From positions 1-27,311 of the forward strand of contig JADNYJ010000425.1 in assembly GCA_015501075.1 (NCBI GenBank): a stretch of 27,311 nt of DNA. Direction: 5' to 3'. The notes under the pieces were generated by a model. That model worked only from the letters and a program-made list of their open reading frames with translations, did not search any database and had not been told where the DNA came from. The first letter of the stretch is position 1, and every line of letters starts with the position of its first letter. Source of the stretch: Gymnopilus junonius. Taxonomy: Eukaryota; Basidiomycota; Agaricomycetes; Agaricales; Galerinaceae. This document shows, one piece after another, positions 19,801 through 27,311 of the stretch. Both the position numbers and the translations under genes were made by a program.

Positions 19801-20100
19801 GAGTCCCCTGTTAAGAAAGCATTCGTCATAGATGCTCATCAAACTGGAGCTCATGCCCTGCATGCAGCACGTAAGGAAAGCCCTAATCGTAACCAACGTC
19901 GCAGGGTCCAGTTTGAAAGGAAAGGCAAAAACAAGGAGGTTGAAGAACCACCCTCGATTCCTAGAGCTATTCGCAGAAAACAGTACACTTCACGGGAAAG
20001 AATAACTGCTCCTTCGTCGAACCCGTTTATCCCTGATGCGGAGTTCCCGAAGATGGATGATCCTTTGCTGAATATTGTCATAGCGAAGAAGGGCCACGCC
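16814..20100 (+). pseudogene. Gypsy-2 Gag, long form, broken
   Basis: The start is ATG 16814 (gctATGG), giving MVLGKANPTNTTSQPPAK. TGA codons at 16958, 17654 and 17726 lie in this frame and all fit CGA decay. The N-terminal region has PPVLIFEGIAFMNDHPIYDE and LDIDPLYAFGAVNCL; I do not recognise a domain there. Near 18262 the frame changes to one reading RDGKFSLFSKPWRGDER, a Ser/Gly-rich run, then Gly/Pro repeats. From 18808 comes the Gag core familiar from basidiomycete elements: MNPKINLSNLPSWDGKSKT, VWWDALA, FLDETWVRERMQEFEEMRFR, ILRTQPTEWS. A zinc knuckle CYICTSPKHFFHDC is at 19610-19651. A basic stretch follows. At over 1000 residues this Gag is much longer than that of Gypsy-1. Confidence 0.75.
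18613..18696 (+). repeat. four 21-bp tandem repeats coding Gly-Gly-Gly-Pro-Pro-Asn
   Basis: Units start at 18613, 18634, 18655 and 18676 and encode GGGLPNP, GGGPPNH, GGGPPNH and GGGPPNP, a flexible linker between two Gag regions. A 9-base repeat (GGCTCCTCA) precedes it near 18390-18420. Confidence 0.85.
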
Positions 20101-22760
20101 TTGCCTGAAGGATTAGGGTCATTAGGATCCAGAGCCCTTCATATCAAAGCTCAAGTGCACTCCCTGACGAATATGCCAGTGCAAGCTTGTTTAGACTCAG
20201 GAGCCGACATTACCTTGATGTCCGAAGAATTTTACAACTCCACTACAGGATTGCCTAAAATACGGGAAGGGTTGAGAATGAAACTGTACCATTTGACGGG
20301 TAATGCTAAAGTCCTTGGCTATGTCAGGACTCAGCTCTTTGCCTCAGCCTCAGACGGATCGATTATCAGTTTTGACCTGGAAGCTTATGTTGTGCATGAC
20401 ATGAGGGTACCCCTACTCTTAGGAGAAGACTTTCAAACTACCTACGAAATTGGTCTGACTCATCATGCCTCTGGACATAGTGAGGTACATGTCGGAAAAG
20501 GTCCAAGCAGAATAATCGCGGCCTCTTCCGCAGTGAGCGTTGACCTCGGATTTGAGATCCGTCAAGCCTTCCTCTCCCAGTCTTTCGTACGCTCCAAAGC
20601 ACATCATCGTGCCAAAAACAAAGTCGACGCCAACAAAAATTTTTCCAACCTCCCCGTGTCAGTTGCATGCGATGCACTAATACCCGCCGGTGCAGTTTGT
20701 AATGCTAAAGTGAATGCAGCCTTTGGATCTCAGGACCTTTGGGTTGTCGACAAGGTGTTAATCGGTACGGACACTGCTGACATTCTAGCAGCCCCCATGA
20801 CCTTTATCTCTTCGTCCAATCCCTACTTGCCAATAGCAAACCCAAGCTCTCGACCTTGGTATGTCCGCACAGGTGATGTTGTTGGCTATTTGTTGGACCC
20901 AAACTCCTTAGACAACCCGGAAGCGAAAGCCTTGCCTCGCTATGCAGCAGCCGCTGACGGGATTCGCACTGTCATAGCTGGGTCACTTTGTGAACAGGAT
21001 TTGATGATGGCCTCAACTGCTCCTTCGGGTAATGCAGATCAATTGGAGGAAGATGATGCCTGGGGCCCCAAGACTACTGCGTTGCCGGATGAAGGCAGTA
21101 TGGGTGATATTGCGAAACTTGTCAATCTAGGCCCAGACATTCCTCCTGAAATCTTACCCCGTTTAGCGACAGTTTTGCATAACAATGTTGATGCCTTTGG
21201 AGTAGACAGCAGGTTGGGAAAGGTTGCTGCATGAGTTGAAGTTCCTCCACAACCAGGGACGCAGCCGATCTCAGTGCCTATGTATGGTGCTTCTCCTGCG
21301 AAAAGGGAGATCATTGACAAGCAGGTCAATGCCTGGTTCGAAGCAGGTGTCATTGAACCATCAGTTAGCCCCTGGGGTTTCCCTGTCGTGGTGGTTTATC
21401 ACAATGGCAAGCCCCATCTCGTCGTGGACTACCGCAAGCTTAATGCTAAGATGATTCCGGATGAATTTCCTATTCCAAGGCAGTCTGAGATTATTCAAGC
21501 ACTGTTGGGCTCTCAAGTCCTATCTTCTTTGACACCTTAGCTGGATTCACGCAGTTAGAATTGTCTGAAGCCGACAAGGAGAAAACGGCTTTCCGTTGTC
21601 ATCTAGGACTTTGGCAGTTCAAGAGAATGCCCTTTGGGCTTCGCAACGGTCCCTCCATTTTTCAGCGTATCATGCAGGGTGTGCTAGCCCCTTATCTTTG
21701 GCTCTTTGCACTGGTCTACATCGATGACATAGTCATCTTTTCCAAGAATTGGGAGGATCACCTCGTCCACTTAGATACGGTCTTGAAAGCGATTTCGGCA
21801 GTGGGTGTCACTCTCTCCCCTTCCAAGTGCTTTGTCAGCTATTCCTCCATCCTGTTACTGGGTCAAAAGATCTCTCGCCTAGGGCTCTCAACCCACTTGG
21901 AAAAGGTCGCTGCCATTTTGGACCTCGACAGACCCTACAACGCTATGGAACTTCAGAAATTTTTAGGGATGGTGGTTTACTTCTCTCAATACATACCCTT
22001 TTACTCTTTCATCGCAGCACCCCTTTTCTCGCTTCTTCGCAAAGGAGTCCGCTGGACGTGGAACTCGGAACACGAAATCGCATGGCAGCAGGCGAAAGAT
22101 GCCCTCGCCGCCGCCCCCATCTTAGGTCATCCTATTCAAGGCGCTCCTTATCGCCTGTATACTGATGCATCAGATGTGGCACTTGGCGCGAGTCTCCAGC
22201 AAGTTCAGCCCATCAAAATCAGTGATTTGCAGGGAACTGCAGTTTATGAGCGCCTTCATAAAGCCTGGGTTGCTGGGGGGCCAGTGCCTTCATTAGTGTC
22301 ACCTTTAATCAAGGACATTATGGAACGACCAACAGTGGATGTCTGGGTGGCCTCTTTCGAGGACACAGTAGTTCACGTTGAACGAGTCATCGCTTATTGG
22401 AGTCGCACTCTGCGATCGGCCGAGCGGAATTACAGTGTGATGGAGCATGAGGCCCTCGCTGCTAAGGAAGCACTGGTGAAATTTCAACCTTTTATCGAAG
22501 GAGAAAAGATCATTCTCATTACCGACCACGCTGCTTTGCAATGGGCATGAGTCTACGAAAATGCGAACAGGCATCTGGCGGCATGGGGGGCGGTGTTTGC
22601 AGCTTATCCTGGCCTTCGTATAGTTCATAGACCAGGACAGATACACTCCAACGTGGACCCGCTATCGCGACTACCTAGGATACCGTCACACGACTCTCCT
22701 GTTCGAGACAATTCCACGAACATCACACAAGACGACTCTAAAAGAGAATTAGCCCAAAAA
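20101..22760 (+). pseudogene. Gypsy-2 protease, reverse transcriptase and RNase H, broken
   Basis: Protease: CLDSGADITLM, with the catalytic Asp-Ser-Gly-Ala at 20194-20205 intact. Linker with VPLLLGEDF. Reverse transcriptase from about 21230: VPMYGASPAKREIIDKQV, GKPHLVVDYRKLN, then after a one-base loss near 21529 (frame changes from 1 to 0) FRCHLGLWQFKRMPFGLRNGPS and YIDDIVIFS (YIDD at 21717-21728). RNase H: LYTDASDVALGASLQQ, a long insert, RVIAYWSRTLRSAERNYSVM with EHEAL, and ILITDHAALQWA. TGA at 21232 and 22548 each replace a probable Arg. The RNase H insert of about 70 residues is a lineage feature I recognise from basidiomycete elements. Confidence 0.85.
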
Positions 22761-24559
22761 GCAGAAGACCGCATGTATAACGCTCCAGCCCCTAAAGCTG
22801 CCTTTACTGTCTGGTGGTGGGAAGACGTGGTAGACAAGCACGCTTATCCCATTCGCACTAGGAAACAATGCTTGGAAGATGAAGATGAAGCCAAGGTAGT
22901 CGAAATGTTTGAGGAGGGAGAACGGGAATTTTCCCAGGAGCAAGATCTACCTTTTCCTCATGGCGATCATTGGACCTATCCATTGGGCGTTAAACCTCCC
23001 CCTGATAATGTAGATGACGATTGGGATTCTAGATCACATTTACTGGTGTCTGTTAATCTGGATCTGATTAAAGAATTCATTAAGGGCTACCAAGAAGACC
23101 CTTACTTCAAGAATCGATATCTGGATGAAGTCCCCAATCCCAATGTCATGATCACACCATCTCACTTCCACAAGGGATCAAATGGTCTCCTTTATTTCAT
23201 GGACATGGACTGGAAGGCACGGCTTTGCATACCTAAGAGCCTCGTCAATTACGTGCTATGATGGATTCATGACTCCCCATTTGAAGGTGCTCACTCTGGC
23301 TACAGACAGTTTTCCGCAATTACAAGAAATGTTTTACTGGAATACACTCCTAAAGGATGCATCTGCATACTGTTCTTCTTGCGATGTATGCCAAAAGATC
23401 AAGACGGACCATAGGAAGAAAGTCGGACCTCTTCGACCTGCTCACATTCTGCATAGACCATTTGCCACCATCTCTCTCATCTTATTACCGGTTTGCCACC
23501 CTCTGGAGAACTAAAATACACGGCAGTCCTGGCGATAGTCGACAAATTGACTAAGTTCGCGATAATTCTGCCTACTCATGATACTCTCAGTCAAATTGAA
23601 TTCGCGAAGCTCTTTGTTGAAAGAGTTGTCCAATATCTTCGGTCTTCCAGAACGTATTATAATGGATCACGATAAAAGATGGTCGACGGACTTCTGGAAA
23701 GCGGTAGTAGCACATTATGGCAGTGTTATGGCTCTATCCTCCTCTCACCACCCACAGACGGATGGTCAGACTGAAGTTCTCAATGCTACTATAGAACAGA
23801 TGCTGAGAGCTTACGTCGCCAGTAACCATTCCTCTTGGTCAGAATGGTTAAGTGTCCTCGCTTTCCCTACAACTCTTCAGTTCATTCTTCGACCTTATTC
23901 CCCCAGCTTCTTGCTCCTCGGATACCACCCGCTATATCAACTGCGCCATTAGTAAAAGAGACTGACCCCGTGTCTCGCCCCTTTCTCTCTAGTCAGAAAG
24001 CTGAAGATTTCATCACCGCCTTGAATGAAATTCGTAATTCTGCTCGTGACGCTCTCGTACTGGCTCAGGAAAAACAGGCCCAAGCATATAACAAAGGGCG
24101 GACTTCCTGATGATATCAGGGTTGGCGACCTAGTACTGGTCAATCCTCACACCTTGAAACTTGTAGACGTCGAAGGAACTGGTAAAAAACTTATTCAATG
24201 AACCATTGGCCCCTTTGAGGTCTTGGAGAAAATCAACCCAATGGTCTACCTTGAGGTTGCCAGACACTTACCCTATGCACCCAGTATTCAACATTCAACA
24301 CCTGAGAAAGTATCACCCCTCTCCTGCCGAGTTAGGGGACTGAACCATACTCCCGTCCACTAGAGATTTCATTGCTACCCCCGAATATGAAGTAGAAGCC
24401 ATATTAGGCCATAAGCTCACCTCAAGGAAGAAGGGCAATCGTCGAATGTACTTGGTTAGATGGGCAGGATATGGCCCCGCCAATTCTTGGGTTTCCGAAT
24501 ATGACCTGCGCAATGCTCCCGAACTAAAATGTGAATACCTAGAGTCGCTAGTGAAGTAG
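22761..24559 (+). pseudogene. Gypsy-2 integrase with C-terminal chromodomain, broken
   Basis: A spacer region (WWWEDVVDKHAYPIRTRKQC) leads to the zinc domain: a TGA at 23259 replaces Arg, then HDSPFEGAHSGYRQ, and CSSCDVCQKIKTDHRKKVG in another frame. The core has LPPSGELKYTAVLAIVDKLT; just before it, frame damage removes the first catalytic Asp (a reading of ISLILLPV where DLIT is usual). The second Asp is in MDHDKRWSTDFW (about 23665) and the Glu in HHPQTDGQTEVLN. After more frameshifts, a chromodomain at about 24370-24559: EYEVEAILGHKL, RRMYLVRWAGYGPANSWVS, ending at TAG 24557. It is inactive. Confidence 0.82.
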
Positions 24560-24676
24560 GGTACTCTTTTTCCCTTCTCCCCTGAGACCAATTATCTTCG
24601 TACTTTTCCTGATTTTCTTCGTTATTCCTTACTTGACTTATCCGAGCAGTAGAACTGTTCAACCCATAATTCTCCT

Positions 24677-24685
24677 TATATAAAA
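24677..24685 (+). promoter_or_regulatory. TATA-like box before the Gypsy-2 third ORF
   Basis: TATATAAAA, 118 bases after the pol stop and about 395 bases before ATG 25080. It is a strong match to a TATA box, but function is inferred from position. Confidence 0.4.
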
Positions 24686-24838
24686 GACGTGTTTCCATAT
24701 TCTCGCTACTCTAATTCTTCAGTAGTTTATCCCTTTTATTTGTCTATGTTTGTTTAGCCCTTTCAACCTAAGTTTGGTTGGACTGTTTCCTTTTTTCTTT
24801 CACATTATCCTCTCTCTCCGTTATCCTGCTCCTGACCC

Positions 24839-25025
24839 AAGTCGCGCATCGTCAGCACTGGGCTCTAGTTGGGTCCGTAAAAGACTTACCGGACACAAGT
24901 CGTGCTTTCGGAAGCAGCACTGATCTGATCGGTCTTGAGGGTGATAGTCATCAGAGCTCTCAAGAGTCGCTTGTAGCAGCACCTGGCTTCCAAAGTTTCA
25001 GAGTCGCGCTTTTAGCTGCACCTAG
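24839..25025 (+). repeat. four short repeats related in core to the leader hairpins
   Basis: Copies at 24839-24861, 24897-24922, 24964-24986 and 25001-25025 share AGTCGYGC-(T-rich loop)-AGCNGCAC. The second can fold GTGC/GCAC around a TTTCGGAA loop. Around the fourth, CAGAG pairs with CTCTG. The core recalls AGTGC-loop-GCAY of the 5' leader array, but the flanking arms do not show the same clear co-variation. Confidence 0.5.
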
Positions 25026-25079
25026 CTCTGACTTCCCTTCTTTTTCTCTCTCCTCTCTTTTCTCTCTTTCTTCTCAGTC

Positions 25080-27311
25080 ATGTCATCATCCCGCACTCAG
25101 TATAGTACCCCGTCTTTCATGACGGAAGTCTCACAGCTTCGCTGGCTATCTCTGTCACCCATGATCCTCGATGCCATATGCTTTTTCCTCCCCCCATTTC
25201 GCGTGGTCTCAACAAGAGCTGTTCGATTAGAAGACTGCCTTTGGGAACTTTGGTCCCCAATTCCATGCGGCCTGCTTTTTATCCGGGGACAAAGGACTCC
25301 GATATTGACATTTTTGCGGACATCCCCACCCACCTTCATCGTTGTGATGGTCATCTTGGCCATTTCGACCCCACCATTTCACCTCAACACTTTGACCCTG
25401 CCCGCCCTTGGTTAGGTTTCATTCATTCGACAGGGTAGCAACTCTTCCCCAGAATTTGCTTCCCTGATGGACCACTGGCAGCTGTGACCTTCCCCAATTG
25501 CATTCTTCAAGTCCACATACATAAAGGAGTTGATGAAAAGGGCGCAGGAAATCGAGCAATGCATCTGCTGGAAGACTGCTACGTTCCTTCATAGGGAATT
25601 GTGGGAGAACAGGCCGGGTTGCCCCTCAGAAGATCTGAAAACCCTTGACACCATGATATTCGAATGGGAGTTGATTTGCTCATGCACGTTCAGTGACATC
25701 AAGCTTATGTCTGCCTGGTGCCAGATGGCTCAGGCCTTTCACGATGACATCAAAGCCTCGAGCGCCCCCCCAGCAGAGGTATTACCAGTGGAAGAAATCC
25801 TCATAGGCATTTGGTTGAATGGCTGTATGGACTGAGGGATTATGGCTTCTGAAGCACAAGGTTCCGTGCTTCATTATCCATATGGTTGATGTTGTCACGG
25901 ATCCAAGATGCGCACTTAAGTACAGGCAATCTTCCCCAACTTTGTCCTGGAGACCTCGGTCATTCGCCTCACTTCTGACAAGAACCCGTCGACCTAGTCA
26001 TCGCCCAACATGGTCAGCGCTTGCAGGATGTCACCAAGGACTATGCCATCCAACCTCTCTGGCAAGTTAATCCCCTGATGCATAAGGATCGCATGCATTC
26101 ATCTCCGGAAGGACAAGGTTTCAAGGACGGTGTATACTCAGACCCGGTTTTCGATGCATACGGATCCCCCGCATCCAGCTCCACAGGATGAGGGTGAAGC
26201 GCTTGCACCTCCTGCAGTCCTGGGATTGAAGCCGAACAACAAATGGTCCACGTGGAAGGAGACTATGGATGACGATGGGGAAATGTGCATGATGAGAGTA
26301 GGGGGCACAACAAGAAGGACTTGTCAGGCGAGGTTTATTTCGACTGCGCAAACTACAGGCGTCTTTACTTCGAAGAACCCCTCGCTCCCCGGCCAACTAT
26401 AAAGCTGATATCACTGTGTTTGGTCAGCCCCTCCTGACGTCCCCTTCCTGGAAGAGGAGAGCGGACAGGTCTTCAGCCTCGGAGGAAGTCTCTTTGGGTG
26501 TACACGACCTTGGAGCCGACCCCTGGGACAGAAGGGCGCATTTATACACCCCCGACCCCGAATCAGCCCTCCACATCCAGGCTCGCACCTCTTCCTGATG
26601 ACTCTGACTCGGACGGAGTGGTAGATACTAGGAGTCACTCCAGCAACTCTCCCCCCTGGACGTGGACGTGATCCGCGGACATCCATGCCTCATTCCCCAT
26701 CACCCTGCTCAACAGCCATCGGTCCTTTCCCCACCACGTCCTCATTCACCCTCTCCTCGCCATCATTCTCCCTCTTCTGGTCACGGTCCTGCTCCCTTAG
26801 TCTCCGGGGCATCAACCTCGCACAGTGCAGCAAGTGAGCGCGCGCTCAGGTTTATCATCAACATTCCCGTTCCAGGAGTCCAGGGCCACAACCTTGTCCC
26901 TTCATGTCCCATCTTGTCGGAGCATGATCATTGGTCTCCTCCTCGCCCTGCTCTACCACCTCCTCGCCACCCATCTCCCTTGTCTTCATCTTCTCAGCAT
27001 GCACCCCCGATCGGAGGTAACAGTCGCTTCCGGGAGTGGGCTCCCATGCGACATCCCTCTCGTTCCCGGCAGGACCACTCCTACTTCCTTGTCAGATCAC
27101 CAGTTCAGTCCCCCTCACAGTGCTTCTGGGTCTGCCCCAGTTCCTTTCTTGCTGCACCCCTCGACAGCAGCTCCCGTCCTTCCATCTCGTCCACTTCGAA
27201 CACCCCATGCTCCATCGCAGGCGCCTCTGGTCACTCGTTTAGCATCGCCACCACACAGTCATAGTGCAGTGGACAAAGGCAAGGGTGTTGCATGACAACG
27301 ATGGCTCTGCC
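25080..27311 (+). pseudogene. Gypsy-2 third ORF, conserved element protein of unknown function, runs off the window
   Basis: The start is ATG 25080 (MSSSRTQYSTPSF). After a frame change it reads RRLPLGTLVPNSMRPAFYPG, DIDIFADIPTHLHRCDGHLG and HFDPARPWLGFIHST, then in another frame KSTYIKELMKRAQEIEQCIC, ENRPGCPSEDLKTLDTMIFE and ELICSCTFSDIKLMSAWCQM. Later parts read KWSTWKETMDDDGEMC, then RPTIKADITVFGQP-like segments split by frameshift, and a Pro/Ser/His-rich C-terminal region from 26662 that is open to the end, with a TGA at 27291-27294 where CGA fits. I recognise the type as a recurrent 'hypothetical protein' next to gypsy elements in Agaricomycetes. No enzyme motif, signal peptide or membrane segment is visible, so envelope is unlikely. 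Confidence 0.55.

Larger units (their letters stand above)
24560..25079 (+). other. gap between Gypsy-2 pol and third ORF
   Basis: It holds no supported gene. It contains a TATA-like box (24677-24685), a pyrimidine-rich stretch (24690-24835), four short repeats (24839-25025) and a second pyrimidine-rich run directly before ATG 25080. The layout resembles a promoter plus leader. Confidence 0.5.
1566..27311 (+). mobile_element. DIRS-like (tyrosine-recombinase) retroelement, decayed, split by three nested insertions, 3' end outside window
   Basis: Its visible coding parts are 1566-2312 and 3872-4795 (Gag-like), 4796-6304 and 14549-14959 (reverse transcriptase and RNase H), and about 15000-15254 (start of the tyrosine recombinase). 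The pieces are separated by a KDZ element (2313-3863), Gypsy-1 (6309-14547) and Gypsy-2 (15255 onward). The reverse transcriptase has the WVDDH active-site box of the DIRS-like group rather than YxDD of Ty3/gypsy, and no integrase follows RNase H. No terminal repeats were identified. The assignment rests on protein pattern recognition, so the group is fairly sure and the subgroup (DIRS or Ngaro type) is not. Confidence 0.7.
15255..27311 (+). mobile_element. Gypsy-2: very large Ty3/gypsy chromovirus with a third ORF, 3' end outside window
   Basis: It begins with a 379-bp LTR and a tRNA-type primer site, then a leader of about 1.2 kb with a hairpin array, gag (ATG 16814), protease, reverse transcriptase, RNase H, integrase and chromodomain (stop 24557-24559), a 520-bp gap with its own TATA-like box, and a third ORF still open at the window end. 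Over 12 kb are present, large for this group. The lineage differs from Gypsy-1, with a different Gag, a different reverse transcriptase box (YIDD) and a long RNase H insert. The 5 bases before it (AGTGG) should reappear after the 3' LTR. Confidence 0.85.

Noticed and set aside
26411..26686. minus-strand Arg/Gly/Pro-rich open frame near the end
   Set aside because: It is a shadow of the Pro/Ser-rich third ORF in a GC-rich stretch; no recognisable motif.

Overview
The window looks like a transposon graveyard from a basidiomycete fungus, most likely a mushroom-forming agaricomycete. I base this on the families I recognise: a DIRS-like retroelement with the Gag and reverse-transcriptase types typical of that group, a KDZ-type DNA transposon, and two chromodomain Ty3/gypsy elements of different lineages. 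I see no intact host gene. A possible spliced host fragment lies at 139-662 on the minus strand. No bacterial features are present.

The layout is nested. The oldest layer is a DIRS-like element on the plus strand: Gag from 1566, reverse transcriptase/RNase H from about 4796, and the start of a tyrosine recombinase ending at 15254. It has been entered three times. (1) A 1551-bp KDZ derivative sits at 2313-3863 with an 8-bp target duplication. (2) A minus-strand chromovirus (Gypsy-1) sits at 6309-14547 with a 5-bp target duplication; its right LTR was itself entered by an 814-bp tRNA-headed SINE at 13377-14190 with a 12-bp target duplication. (3) A large plus-strand chromovirus (Gypsy-2) starts at 15255 and runs off the window, already over 12 kb. 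Removing insert 1 or insert 2 plus one target copy restores the host element's protein homology and frame, which is the best proof of the boundaries. The rest of the recombinase is expected beyond 27311, after Gypsy-2.

Gypsy-1 reads gag, protease, reverse transcriptase, RNase H, integrase, chromodomain, then an extra ORF before the 3' LTR. Its leader is only 25 nt, and the predicted mRNA 5' end can pair over 12 nt with the primer site, as in self-priming Tf1/sushi elements. Gypsy-2 has the same order and also an extra ORF after pol, but it has a tRNA-type primer site and a leader of about 1.2 kb. That leader carries about nine tandem hairpins whose stem arms co-vary. A TATA-like box lies before the extra ORF in both elements.

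All proteins are broken by stops and frameshifts. Many stops are TGA where the family or context calls for arginine (CGA to TGA), so CpG-directed C-to-T decay is the likely main cause.
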